A stretch of 64,000 nucleotides of DNA from Mycolicibacterium tusciae (GCF_002086795.1 NZ_MVIM01000011.1:62001-126000), one strand, 5' to 3'; positions 48,378 through 57,358 are shown, numbered from the stretch's first letter. Numbers and translations: made by a program. The notes: generated from the sequence alone by a model not told the origin.

Positions 48378-50588
48378 TCAGCCCACCTTGTCGAGGTCTG
48401 TCTTCATCAACATGACGTTGTAGTCAGACCACATCGACAGGTTCCAGTACAACTCCGAGCCGGTGCCCTGCGTCGAGGGTGACCACGGATGCATCATCGG
48501 CGCGTAAATCCCGCCGTTCTGCTGTGTCATCAAGACCTTGCCCGCCGACCATTCGCCCTCCGGGCGGTCGGACGTCCGCATGACGATGTTGTTGTTCCGG
48601 TCGCCATGTAGGGCGACGTACTTTTTAAGCTGCTGGTTGTACTGGACGGACATCTCGCTGACCGCGCTGCCTGGGTTGACTGCGCCGCAGGCTCCGGCCG
48701 TCGACTGGCCGAAGATCGGCGTCGCGGCCGCCGGATTGCCCTTGACCCAGCCGGCCGGGGTGGCGCCCGCGCCGTACCACCCGCCGGCAGTGCCCGAGGT
48801 GTAGTACTCGTACTTGCTCAGGTCGAGGATGTCCCGTTCCGCGACGCGGGCGACATAGGCCGCACCCTGGCGGCCGTTGGGTGTCCCGTAGGCGTAGACG
48901 TAGCCGTCGCCCGGCCGGACGAATGCCATCTGCTGGAAATTCTGGTTACCGGTCGCCGCGTTGTTGTAGCGGACGGTCTGAGGGGCGACCTTCCATGTCT
49001 CGCCGTTGTCTTCGGAGTAGGCGATCGCCGAGTAGTTCGTGGTCCACACCCCCGGAGCACCCCACTGAGTCACCGACATGAAGCTGATGTACTGCGTGAC
49101 GTTGTATTCGGTTCCCGGCGTCGGCACCGAGATGCCCGCGGTCGGAATCAGCGTGATCCCGGCGGGCAGTCCCTCGGGGAAGATGATCTGCCGTGCCATG
49201 TACTGGTACGGCGCACCGGAGGGAACATAGGTCAACGGCGATCCGCCGAAGTCACTGCCGGTGAACCATTCCGGATCTGTGAAGTCGAGGCCGTCGAACA
49301 GATCGGCGTCGACGCTGCGGAACAGGACGTTCGGTCGCCAATGGGTGCCTGTCGCCATGCCGCCGACACCGAAGGTGTCGCCGAACGCGATCAGAACCTG
49401 GTGTTCGTTCACGTCGGGAGTGTTCGGGTCGTCGACCATGCCGTTGTCCCACATGATGCCGAGGTCGGTGCCGGTGACGCCGTAGTAGTACTGCGTGTTG
49501 TTCGCTGGATTGTTCCCGGTGATCCAGTCGACGAATTGAGTTGAGACGCTGAGATATTGGCCGGGCGCCGGGAATCCTGGCCGCGTCGTCGGCGGAGGTG
49601 TAAGTTCCGCAAGGGTGAGGCTCATGGTCTGCGCACCGGCGAGGGTCATGTCCTCCTCCGTGCCACCGGCGAGCGCGTCTATGAATTCGTCAACCTCGCG
49701 ACGGGCGAAGGCCAGCAGGCTCCACGCCAGCGGGGCCGCGGGATCCAGCGGCGCGTTACCCGCGAGCGGGTCGAGCAACGAGTCGACCATGTTCGTCAGG
49801 ATTTCCACCGCCGCGGTCAGCAGGTTTGGATCCTCAGGAGCGATGACGGGGGCGTCTTCGATCGACTGCGCGGCCGTCAGCGGAGAGATGATCAACGGTC
49901 CCGACGCGGCGAGATCGCGCGCATCGGCGAATGTGACAACCTTCTCGACCTCCTGAGTGTTCGAGTCGATCGAGCCGGGATCCGTCACCTTTTGGTCTGT
50001 GAGCGTTGTCGTCGTGGCGGTGTCCGGCTGCGACGCAGCGGGATCGTTGTTCGAGTCCTTGTCGGCCTCGTCGATCTTGGGTGGCTGCGGTTCCTGCGTC
50101 TCGGTGGGCTTGGGCTCCTCGGTGGGCTTGGGCTCTTCGGTGGGTTTGGGCTCTTCGGTGGGTTCGTCGGCTGGAGCCGATCCGGACCTATCGAGGGTCC
50201 CGGTGTTGGTCTGAGCAGTCACCTGGCCGGGTTCCACCGCGCCGCGTGGCACGTCCTGGGTCGTTCCTGTGGTGTCCGAACCGTCCGTCGGTGACCCGTC
50301 CGTCTGGGTCGTCGTCGAGGAGCCGACCGGCGATGTGCCGGTGGTCGTGCCAGTCGTTGTGGTACCGGTCGTTGTGGTACCGGTCGTTGTGGTGCCGGTG
50401 GTCGCGCCGGTATTCGAGGCCTCGATGTTCGACGTGTCTGTGTTTGACGTGTCTGTGTTCGGCGAGTCGGTCGAGGTGGATGAACCTGTTTGCGCTGCGG
50501 CCACCCCGTGGCCCATCGCGATCGCGGTTCCGACGCCCAACGCGACGGCTAGCCATCCGACACGGCCGATATAGCTGGCAGGTCCCAT
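48378..50588 (-). CDS. Secreted DUF4185 beta-propeller protein with a Thr/Pro-rich linker
   Basis: This 736-residue protein has a signal peptide (VGWLAVALGVGTAIAMGHGV, then AAAQ). A low-complexity region of about 150 residues follows, with TTGTTTTG and PTEEPK repeats encoded by 15- and 18-base DNA repeats. After a helical part (about 215-320) comes a C-terminal DUF4185 domain (about 340-735; GTDLGIMWDNG, VLIAFGDTFGVGG, YVYAYGTPNGRQG, MHPWSPSTQGTGSELYWNLS). DUF4185 includes the GH183 endo-D-arabinanases acting on mycobacterial arabinan, so wall arabinan is a candidate substrate. Confidence 0.83.
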   Translation of the reverse strand: MGPASYIGRVGWLAVALGVGTAIAMGHGVAAAQTGSSTSTDSPNTDTSNTDTSNIEASNTGATTGTTTTGTTTTGTTTTGTTTGTSPVGSSTTTQTDGSPTDGSDTTGTTQDVPRGAVEPGQVTAQTNTGTLDRSGSAPADEPTEEPKPTEEPKPTEEPKPTETQEPQPPKIDEADKDSNNDPAASQPDTATTTTLTDQKVTDPGSIDSNTQEVEKVVTFADARDLAASGPLIISPLTAAQSIEDAPVIAPEDPNLLTAAVEILTNMVDSLLDPLAGNAPLDPAAPLAWSLLAFARREVDEFIDALAGGTEEDMTLAGAQTMSLTLAELTPPPTTRPGFPAPGQYLSVSTQFVDWITGNNPANNTQYYYGVTGTDLGIMWDNGMVDDPNTPDVNEHQVLIAFGDTFGVGGMATGTHWRPNVLFRSVDADLFDGLDFTDPEWFTGSDFGGSPLTYVPSGAPYQYMARQIIFPEGLPAGITLIPTAGISVPTPGTEYNVTQYISFMSVTQWGAPGVWTTNYSAIAYSEDNGETWKVAPQTVRYNNAATGNQNFQQMAFVRPGDGYVYAYGTPNGRQGAAYVARVAERDILDLSKYEYYTSGTAGGWYGAGATPAGWVKGNPAAATPIFGQSTAGACGAVNPGSAVSEMSVQYNQQLKKYVALHGDRNNNIVMRTSDRPEGEWSAGKVLMTQQNGGIYAPMMHPWSPSTQGTGSELYWNLSMWSDYNVMLMKTDLDKVG
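50101..50164. repeat. 18-base tandem repeat inside the DUF4185 gene
   Basis: Three 18-base units (50101, 50119 and 50137) of TCGGTGGGCTTGGGCTCC type plus a partial fourth encode PTEEPK repeats on the minus strand. Copy number may vary between strains. Confidence 0.85.
50338..50397. repeat. 15-base tandem repeat inside the DUF4185 gene
   Basis: About four 15-base units of GTCGTTGTGGTACCG type (three clear at 50353, 50368 and 50383, with a diverged one before) encode the Thr/Gly repeat TTGTT on the minus strand. Confidence 0.8.
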
Positions 50589-50685
50589 GCCAATCCCTCC
50601 AAATGGCCCCCCGACCCGTCACCAACGTCAATTAGATAACACAACGTCGTCCGGCACAGCAAAAAGAGGCAAAGGTCCCATAATT

Positions 50686-50701
50686 CACAGCGGTCGCTGT
50701 G
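50686..50701. promoter_or_regulatory. 16-base palindrome upstream of the DUF4185 gene
   Basis: CACAGCG-GT-CGCTGTG is a perfect inverted repeat with a 2-base centre, about 100 bases upstream of the DUF4185 start and 55 bases past the stop of the 122-residue gene. The tiny centre fits a dimeric regulator site better than a terminator. Confidence 0.4.
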
Positions 50702-50755
50702 GCGCCGATCTTGGTGGTGTTTTACTGAAAGCTCCGGCGGCGCGCAGTCTGTTGG

Positions 50756-51124
50756 CTAAGACATCAGGCCGGCGTCCCGCAGCGCGTCCTCATAGAGGCC
50801 GAACGCGTAGGACAGACCGTCTCCGACCCATGCCTCGATGATGTTGACGTGATCGGCGATGGCCTGCACCTCATAGGCATACGTCTCGAATTGTTTGTCG
50901 AGATGCAGGGCGTCGATTTGCTGTCGGGTTCCCTGGATGAGGACGAACCCACCTAGTTCATTGCTCTGCGGTTTGAGGATCGCGGCGTCGAACCGCTCGA
51001 TGCGCCCGTCGCGCTTCAGTTCCTCGAGGTAGCCCGTCAGCTTGTCCTTCAGGAAGGCGAGAGCCTGCGTCTCGCGTCCCCGCGTGGGAATCCCCCACAC
51101 CACCCAGACGCCCGCTTCTGCCAT
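50756..51124 (-). CDS. Conserved-looking hypothetical protein, 122 residues
   Basis: This is a soluble 122-residue protein beginning MAEAGVWVVWGIPTRGRETQ. It has a predicted alpha/beta ferredoxin-like layout (FDAAILKPQSNELGGFVLIQ as strands, ALAFLKDKLTGYLEELKRDG as helix), similar to small dimeric stress or YCII-like proteins, but no family is certain. It is divergent from the MFS gene by 73 bases. No signal or membrane segment is seen. Confidence 0.72.
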   Translation of the reverse strand: MAEAGVWVVWGIPTRGRETQALAFLKDKLTGYLEELKRDGRIERFDAAILKPQSNELGGFVLIQGTRQQIDALHLDKQFETYAYEVQAIADHVNIIEAWVGDGLSYAFGLYEDALRDAGLMS

Positions 51125-51197
51125 GGCTTTCCTTTTACACCAGATGTCTCGCTCTTATCGCGTGACATGCAGAACGCGATCTGTGAAGCTTCGGCGG

Positions 51198-52502
51198 ATG
51201 ACTCTTGTCGATGAGCCGGTCGCAACCCATAGCCCGAGACGGGCTTGGGTCGCCGTCACGCTGCTTGCGGTGGTCGGCACGCTCAACTACGCAGACCGGT
51301 TTCTGCCCGCCGTCCTGGCCGAGCCGATCAAGAACGACCTTGCGTTGTCCGACACCGCAATCGGCGTCATCAACGGCTTCTGGTTCCTGGCCGTCTATGC
51401 GGTGCTGGGCCTCGTGATCGCCAGGATCGCCGACCGTGGCGCCTTCGGTCTGGTGATCTCGACATGCCTGACCCTGTGGGGCGCTATGACGATGCTCGGC
51501 GGCGCTGTCCAGTCGGCATTCCAGCTCGCCCTCACCCGCGTAGGAGTCGCGGTGGGGGAGGCGGGCAGCACGCCGGCCGCGCATGCCTATGTGGCACGGA
51601 ACTTTCCGCCCGAACGCCGCGCCGCCCCGCTGGCCGTCATCACCATGTCGATCCCGCTGGCCAGCGCCGCGAGCCTGCTCGGCGGCGGTCTGCTCGCACA
51701 GTCGCTGGGTTGGCGGACCGCGTTCGTGGTGATGGGCGCGATCAGCGTGTTGGTCGCTCCGCTGGTGCTCCTCGTACTCGGACGTCGCCAGCCGATGCCC
51801 GTTGCAACCGCACCCACGGGCGGCGACATGCAGGCGGCGAAAGTGCTGGACCTGCTTAAAAAACCGAGCTTTCTGGCCGTCGTCATCGGCGCCGCGTTCA
51901 TCTCGTTCGCGGGATACTCGCTGACCACCTTCGCGCCGGCCTACCTCATCCGGACACGCGAGATGTCGCTCGGCGAGGTCGGTGTGCAATACGGTCTCGC
52001 CAGCGGATTGACCGGGATCTTGAGCCTGCTGCTCGTCGGACGTGTCGCGGATCGTCTGTCCGCCAAGGATCCTCGGTGGTCGCTGTGGCTGGTGGCTGCG
52101 ATGACCGCTGTCATGCTTCCGTTCTCGGCCCTGGCGTTCGTGGTCGAGAGCCGGACGCTGTGTATCTGGTTCATCGCACTGAGTTATGTCGTGGGCACGG
52201 CCTACATGGCGCCGTCGATCGCCGCGATTCAACGGCTGGCAACAGCCCAACAGCGCGCGACTGCATCAGCGATCTTCCTGTTCTTCGGCGCCATGGTCGG
52301 CTCGGCGGGACCGTTCCTGACCGGCGTCATCAGCGATGCACTCAAGGCCGACCTCGGCACCATGTCGCTGGGCCGGGCATTGCTCATCGTGCCTGCGGCA
52401 CAGGTGATCGCGATCATCTGTTATCTCGTCGCGAGCAGGAGCTTCATGCGCGAGATCGTGGAATCAGATGATGGGCTGGTCGTCCGGACGGCGTACCCGT
52501 AA
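51198..52502 (+). CDS. Major facilitator superfamily transporter
   Basis: This 434-residue membrane protein has about 12 hydrophobic segments, with the MFS loop between segments 2 and 3 (VIARIADRGAFGLVISTCLT) and the segment-5 motif GEAGSTPAAHAYVARNFPPE. NYADRFLPAVLAEPIKNDLA at the first segment resembles sphingolipid/sugar-acid transporters of the Spinster or phthalate type. ATG at 51198 is chosen as the first start giving MTLVDEP. The 3' end overlaps the convergent GH13 gene by 39 bases. The substrate is unknown. Confidence 0.87.
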   Translation: MTLVDEPVATHSPRRAWVAVTLLAVVGTLNYADRFLPAVLAEPIKNDLALSDTAIGVINGFWFLAVYAVLGLVIARIADRGAFGLVISTCLTLWGAMTMLGGAVQSAFQLALTRVGVAVGEAGSTPAAHAYVARNFPPERRAAPLAVITMSIPLASAASLLGGGLLAQSLGWRTAFVVMGAISVLVAPLVLLVLGRRQPMPVATAPTGGDMQAAKVLDLLKKPSFLAVVIGAAFISFAGYSLTTFAPAYLIRTREMSLGEVGVQYGLASGLTGILSLLLVGRVADRLSAKDPRWSLWLVAAMTAVMLPFSALAFVVESRTLCIWFIALSYVVGTAYMAPSIAAIQRLATAQQRATASAIFLFFGAMVGSAGPFLTGVISDALKADLGTMSLGRALLIVPAAQVIAIICYLVASRSFMREIVESDDGLVVRTAYP

Positions 52503-54143
52503 CCAGCGATAGCCATAGGGTTCGAGGCCGACCTCGATACGGCCCTTGGCATCGAGCGCATGCTCGGTGAGATCGTCGAGCAGGTCAACGAGCACGGAAC
52601 CCGACGGCGTGCTGTCAACCTGGATCGGCACGATGCAGCTGTCCGCACCGAAATTGTGCAACGCGACCATCGCCCAGCCCGACTTCTCGCGGCACACGTG
52701 TGCCAGGACGGCCGGGTTGGGTTGCTCCAGGATTTCGGCTGTCGACCAACCGATCTCCGGCTGCTGGCGGTAGGTGTAGATGAGGTTGCGCATGAACCAC
52801 CAGAACGAATCGTGGTTGTGGCGCTGGTCGGCCGCGTTGATCCGGTCGGGACCATACAGACCGTCGGGAAGCGGCCGCGTCAGTCGACGCTTTGCCGCTC
52901 CGGAAAAGCCCCCGTTTACCCCGTTGGTCCACTGCATCGGCGTACGGACCGCGAATCGTCCCGCAATGTCCAGGTTTTCGGACATCCCGATCTCTTCACC
53001 ATAGAAGAGGACGGGAGTGCCGGGCAGCGAGAACGCCAACGAATAGGCCATGCGCATCCGTCGCTCGTCACCACCGAGCATGGACGGAAGCCGCCGGCGC
53101 AGTCCGCGGCCGTAGAGCTGCATGTCCGGGTCCGGACCGAACGCGTCGAAGATCTCCTGTCGCTCGTCGTCGCCCAACTTGTCGAGCGTCAGCTCGTCGT
53201 GATTCCGTACGAAATTGGCCCATTGGCTGGTCACGTCGAGAGCAGGCCGCTCGCGCAGCGCGTCCGCTATCGGACCGGCGTCGCCACGGGCCAGCGAGAG
53301 GTACATGTTCTGCATCGCGATGAAGTCGAACTGCATGTTGAGACCATCGCCGTCGGGACCGCCGAAGAATGCCAGCTGATCCTCGTAAGGAAGGTTCACC
53401 TCGCCGAGCAGGACCGCGTCGCCCAGGCGGCGGGTGACGAAATTGCGGATGTCGCCGAGGTACTCGTTGGGGTCGAACACGCCGGGATCTCCAGGTGCGC
53501 CGTCCTTGGCGAAGAGGAACGGCACGGCGTCCACCCGGAAGCCCGAAACGCCCAGCTCGAGCCAGAACCCGAGCGTGCGTGAAATCTCTTCCTGCACAGC
53601 CGGATTGGCGATATTCAGGTCAGGTTGATGTTTCAGGAAGTGGTGCAGATACCACTCGTCGGTCTTCGGGTCGAGCTCCCACAGACTGTCCTCCTGATCG
53701 GGGAAGACCACGTCTTTGCGGCTCGACTTCGGTTTGGTCTTACTCCATACGTAGTAGTCGCGGTACGAGTCGTCGGTGCTTCGGCGGGCCGACTTGAACC
53801 ACGGGTGGGCGTCGGAGGTGTGGTTCATGACGAAGTCGATGATGACTCGGATACCTGTCGATTTGGCCGTGCGCACCAGTTCGACGAAGTCGCCGTGAGT
53901 TCCCAGTCGTGGGTCGACGCCGAAGAAGTCGGTGATGTCGTAGCCGTCGTCGACCCGGCCGGTCGGATAGAACGGCATGAGCCATAGACAGGTCACGCCG
54001 AGGTCGGAGAGATACTCGATCCGTTCTGTCATGCCGCGGATATCGCCGTATCCGTCGCCGTTGTAGTCGTAGAAGGTCTCGATGTCCGCGCAATAGAAGA
54101 CGGCGTTCTTCCACCACAGGTCGGCGGTCTCGCAGCGCCTCAT
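52464..54143 (-). CDS. GH13 alpha-amylase-family enzyme (trehalose-synthase-like)
   Basis: This 559-residue GH13 protein has the TIM-barrel motifs WLMPFYPTGRVDDGYDITDF, IIDFVMNHTSDAHPWF, GFRVDAVPF (nucleophile Asp), LLGEVNLP (acid Glu) and FVRNHDEL (second Asp). It resembles TreS (maltose to trehalose isomerase), but is shorter than usual TreS and lacks an appended kinase. ATG at 54143 overlaps the LLM stop (ATGA), so the two are one operon. It may act on trehalose, maltose or glucosyl-glycerol type substrates. Confidence 0.88.
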   Translation of the reverse strand: MRRCETADLWWKNAVFYCADIETFYDYNGDGYGDIRGMTERIEYLSDLGVTCLWLMPFYPTGRVDDGYDITDFFGVDPRLGTHGDFVELVRTAKSTGIRVIIDFVMNHTSDAHPWFKSARRSTDDSYRDYYVWSKTKPKSSRKDVVFPDQEDSLWELDPKTDEWYLHHFLKHQPDLNIANPAVQEEISRTLGFWLELGVSGFRVDAVPFLFAKDGAPGDPGVFDPNEYLGDIRNFVTRRLGDAVLLGEVNLPYEDQLAFFGGPDGDGLNMQFDFIAMQNMYLSLARGDAGPIADALRERPALDVTSQWANFVRNHDELTLDKLGDDERQEIFDAFGPDPDMQLYGRGLRRRLPSMLGGDERRMRMAYSLAFSLPGTPVLFYGEEIGMSENLDIAGRFAVRTPMQWTNGVNGGFSGAAKRRLTRPLPDGLYGPDRINAADQRHNHDSFWWFMRNLIYTYRQQPEIGWSTAEILEQPNPAVLAHVCREKSGWAMVALHNFGADSCIVPIQVDSTPSGSVLVDLLDDLTEHALDAKGRIEVGLEPYGYRWLRVRRPDDQPII

Positions 54144-55123
54144 GCCCGTGCCGCCTGTGGCGCAGTCGGAGACAGCGACGGGAGCACATGTGCACCGAAT
54201 GCCTCGATGAAGGCGCTCTGATGCTGCCCGACGAAATGCAGATAAAGCTCGTCCCATCCCTGCTCGATGTCCTGTTGCAGCCATTCGGTGTGCTGACCCA
54301 GATCGTCTGAGACCCGAACGGATTGGCGGACGTCTTCGGGGGACACTTTCTCGGCGATCACGTCGAACGCCTCGACCGACTCGGTGTCCCAGCAGACCGG
54401 AGGTTCGAACACGTTGCTGCGCCATTGGTGATGGGCGATGGCGAGTGCCTCGTCCTCGTCGGGCGCCCAGCTGAGATGGATCTGGAGGCGAGCAGGCCCT
54501 CTGCCGCCGGCGTCGCGATAGGACTCCATCACCTTGCCCAGCGTCTCCCGCGACTGATTGACGGTGACCAGGCCGTCGGCCCACGCGGCATGACGAGCGG
54601 CGGTTTTTGGCGTGACGGCCGGTCCAACGAGGTCCGGGACGACGTCGGGCAGCGTCCACAGCCGCGCCCGATTGACCTTCACGAGGCCGTTGTGGCTGAC
54701 CTCCTCGCCGTTGAGGAGACGACGGATGACGTCAACGCATTCGACGAGGCGTTCGTCGCGCACGTCCTTGCGCGGCCACTCGTCGCCGGTGATCCGTTCG
54801 TTCGACGCCTCGCCCGATCCGAGCGCCGCCCAGAATCGCCCAGGAAACATCTGCGCGAGGGTCGCTATCCCCTGCGCGACTATGGCTGGGTGGTAGCGCT
54901 GACCCGGCGCGTTCACGACGCCGAACGGTAGTTGCGTGGTAGCGAGGGCGGCTCCGAGAAACGACCATGCGAAGCCCGACTCGCCTTGGCGCGCACTCCA
55001 GGGACTGAAGTGGTCCGAGGACATGGCGGCAGTGAATCCGGCTTGTTCAGCGTGCTGGACGTCCCGCAGTAGTTGGCGCGGTGCGATCTGCTCGTGAGAG
55101 CAGTGAAAACCAATGACCGTCAT
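54140..55123 (-). CDS. LLM-class flavin/F420 oxidoreductase paired with the GH13 enzyme
   Basis: This 327-residue luciferase-like protein starts MTVIGFHCSHEQIAPRQLLR and contains AALGSGEASNERITGDEWPR and PDLVGPAVTPKTAARHAAWA, resembling the F420-dependent glucose-6-phosphate dehydrogenase-like group. I recall a subfamily labelled as a probable non-F420 flavin enzyme that sits beside trehalose-synthase-like genes. Pairing with a GH13 enzyme by a 4-base overlap suggests oxidation of a sugar product. Confidence 0.83.
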   Translation of the reverse strand: MTVIGFHCSHEQIAPRQLLRDVQHAEQAGFTAAMSSDHFSPWSARQGESGFAWSFLGAALATTQLPFGVVNAPGQRYHPAIVAQGIATLAQMFPGRFWAALGSGEASNERITGDEWPRKDVRDERLVECVDVIRRLLNGEEVSHNGLVKVNRARLWTLPDVVPDLVGPAVTPKTAARHAAWADGLVTVNQSRETLGKVMESYRDAGGRGPARLQIHLSWAPDEDEALAIAHHQWRSNVFEPPVCWDTESVEAFDVIAEKVSPEDVRQSVRVSDDLGQHTEWLQQDIEQGWDELYLHFVGQHQSAFIEAFGAHVLPSLSPTAPQAARA

Positions 55124-55164
55124 GGGTGAGCGGATACCCGATATGGACGAGTAGTTTCACGATC

Positions 55165-56193
55165 GTGGCTGACCTGATGAACCGGCAGATCGTCTTGCGT
55201 CGTCGTCCGACCGGATTGGTTGCGCCCGATGACACCGAGTTGGTGACCACACCGGCGCCCGAGCCCGCCGAAGGTGAGGCACTGATCCGCACGACGTATG
55301 TCGGTATCGACGCCGCCGCGCGCACCTGGCTCAACGATCAACCCGGCTATCTCCCGCCCGTGCAGATCGGTGAGGTCATCCGCGCGGCAGGCATCGGCGA
55401 GGTGGTCGCGTCGCGCTGTGACGCCTACGCCGTCGGCGACGTCGTCACGACGCTCACCAATTTCCAGGAGTACGTGATCTGCCGCGACGACATCTTCACC
55501 ACCCCGGTGCCCGGGCCGCAGGACAAGGTCGACCAACTCGCGGTGATGTCCGTGTACGGGCCGACGGGTGCCACCGCCTACTTCGGCATGGTCGGCATCG
55601 GTAAGCCCAAGGAGGGAGAGACGGTGGTCGTCTCCGCCGCGGCGGGAGCCACCGGATCGGTGGCCGGACAGATCGCCAAGATCGCGGGCGCCCGCGTCGT
55701 GGGCATCGCCGGTGGGCCCGACAAGTGCAAGGCGGTCGTCGGGGACTTCGGATTCGATGCGTGCATCGACTACCGGGAGGACAACTTGAAGGCCGCGCTC
55801 AAGGAGCACTGCCCGCGCGGGGTCGACGTTTACTTCGACAACGTCGGCGGTCCGATTCTGGATGCAGTGCTCGGCCGTCTCGCACCGAAGGCGCGTGTGG
55901 TGCTGTGCGGTGTCATCTCCAGCTACCTCACCGGTGAGCATCCCGGACCTGCCAACTACGTGAACTTGCTCGCGAAAACCGCGACGATGCAGGGCTTCAA
56001 CGCGCTCGATGAGTGGAGTCGATTCGATGAAGCGTTCGGCCCCCTGCGTCGGTGGTCGGATGAAGGCAAGCTCGTCCATCGCGAGACCGTTTACGAGGGC
56101 ATCGAATCGTGCGTTGACGCCATGAACGGGTTGTTCACCGGGGCTAACATCGGCAAGATGTTGGTGAAGATCAGCGAACCAAAAAACGGCTGA
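55165..56193 (+). CDS. Zinc-independent medium-chain NADP oxidoreductase
   Basis: This 342-residue MDR protein has the NADP-binding Rossmann motif SAAAGATGSVAGQIAKIAGA and VDVYFDNVGGPILDAVLGRL, typical of the leukotriene-B4-dehydrogenase/curcumin-reductase group, with no zinc ligands. It reduces activated C=C bonds such as enones. GTG at 55165 or ATG at 55177 begins it. It is divergent from the LLM gene by 41 bases and is followed by a cutinase gene 32 bases later. Confidence 0.87.
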   Translation: MADLMNRQIVLRRRPTGLVAPDDTELVTTPAPEPAEGEALIRTTYVGIDAAARTWLNDQPGYLPPVQIGEVIRAAGIGEVVASRCDAYAVGDVVTTLTNFQEYVICRDDIFTTPVPGPQDKVDQLAVMSVYGPTGATAYFGMVGIGKPKEGETVVVSAAAGATGSVAGQIAKIAGARVVGIAGGPDKCKAVVGDFGFDACIDYREDNLKAALKEHCPRGVDVYFDNVGGPILDAVLGRLAPKARVVLCGVISSYLTGEHPGPANYVNLLAKTATMQGFNALDEWSRFDEAFGPLRRWSDEGKLVHRETVYEGIESCVDAMNGLFTGANIGKMLVKISEPKNG

Positions 56194-56225
56194 ATACCTC
56201 CAGAAGAAAGGGGGTACAAGGGGGC

Positions 56226-57008
56226 ATGGTTTCCAACGTCCTCCGTTTGCTCGGCGTCGCGGTCACCGCCGTCGCGGCTCTCGTGCTCTCCCCTGTCCCG
56301 TCCGCCACCGCCCAGGGATGCCCCGATGTCGAGGTGGTTTTTGCACGTGGCACCGGTGAACCGCCGGGCGTCGGCGGCGTCGGCCAGGCCTTCGTCGACG
56401 CCCTGCGCGCGCAAGCCGGGCCCCGGTCCATGAACGTCTATCCGGTCAACTACGCGGCCAGCAGCGACTTCATGGGAGATCGAATCGCCTTCGCCAGGAC
56501 CGTCGTGGATGGCATCCGCGACGCCGGTACGCACATCGAGGCCACCGCGGCGAACTGCCCGGACACCAAGATCGTCCTCGGCGGCTTCTCCCAGGGCGCA
56601 GCCCTCGCCGGTTACGTGACCTCGGCCGAGATCCCGGAGGAAGTGCCCGCCGAGTACCGCGAGTTCATTCCGAATCCGATGCCCACGGAGGTAGCAGACC
56701 ATGTCGCAGCCGTGGTCCTGATCGGACTACCCTCGCCGGAGTTCCTGAGCAGCGGAGGTGCCCCGCCCATCGCGATCGGTCCGTCGTACGTCGACAAGAC
56801 CCTCAAGGTCTGCGCGCCTGACGACAACATCTGCAACGGTGCGCCGGCTGGTCCGCCCAGCTTCGCCCACGCGACGTACGGGGTGAACGGAAGCACGAAT
56901 GACGCGGCCGCTTACGTGGCCGCCAGACTTGGCCCGACCCCGCCACCCCCAGCCGCCGCGTCGATGATCCCGGCGCCTCCGGCCCCGTGGGCTATGCCGG
57001 TGCAGTAA
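56226..57008 (+). CDS. Secreted cutinase-family esterase 1
   Basis: This 260-residue cutinase has a signal peptide (LLGVAVTAVAALVLSPVPSA, then TAQ) and the domain VVFARGTGEPPGVGGVGQAF, with nucleophile Ser in GGFSQGAALAG. The Asp lies in CAPDDNICNG and the His in FAHATYGVNG. The C-terminal tail is Pro/Ala-rich. Mycobacterial cutinases hydrolyse lipid esters at or outside the envelope. A second cutinase lies at 59294, on the other side of the P450/TetR pair. Confidence 0.88.
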   Translation: MVSNVLRLLGVAVTAVAALVLSPVPSATAQGCPDVEVVFARGTGEPPGVGGVGQAFVDALRAQAGPRSMNVYPVNYAASSDFMGDRIAFARTVVDGIRDAGTHIEATAANCPDTKIVLGGFSQGAALAGYVTSAEIPEEVPAEYREFIPNPMPTEVADHVAAVVLIGLPSPEFLSSGGAPPIAIGPSYVDKTLKVCAPDDNICNGAPAGPPSFAHATYGVNGSTNDAAAYVAARLGPTPPPPAAASMIPAPPAPWAMPVQ

Positions 57009-57350
57009 TCGCCGCGAATAGTTCGGCCATCTCGTCAGCCGGGCCGCCGGGCACGGTGTAGCCGGTTTCATCCCGAATCTCGTCGAGGTGGTCGTGCACG
57101 TCCTCTACGAACAGCTGCCGGCGGTAGAAGCCCTTCGTCCTGCCGATGAAGAAGCGCGCCACGTGGCCCGCGCCGACGGTGTAGATCTCGTCCCGACACC
57201 GGACACTGCCGGTGCGTCAGGAACGCGGCCACCGGTGCGACAAGTGCGGGGTCGAGCCTCTCCGAGCCGTCACCGGTGACGGAACCGCCGATGTCATTGA
57301 CGACGACGTGCGCGCCGCGCGACGCGAGCAGCAGTGCGTACTCCTCGCAG
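56992..57350 (-). pseudogene. Short-chain dehydrogenase relic with internal deletion and frameshift
   Basis: Read leftward from about 57345, the DNA encodes EYALLLASRGAHVVVNDIGG, a canonical SDR NAD-binding region. It passes almost at once to RLDPALVAPVAAFLTHRQCP, which belongs near the SDR C-terminus. A one-base shift near 57190 then continues EIYTVGAGHVARFFIGRTKG to a TAG at 56992. Roughly 170 codons of catalytic core, including the YxxxK site, are missing, as is a start codon. It is a decayed hydroxyacyl-CoA-dehydrogenase-like SDR between the cutinase and P450 genes. Confidence 0.75.
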
Positions 57351-57358
57351 CGTCGGTG

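Noticed and set aside
50101-50397. Direct repeats that could suggest a CRISPR array
   Set aside because: Units are 15 and 18 bases, have no unique spacers and stay in frame within one protein, so they are coding tandem repeats.
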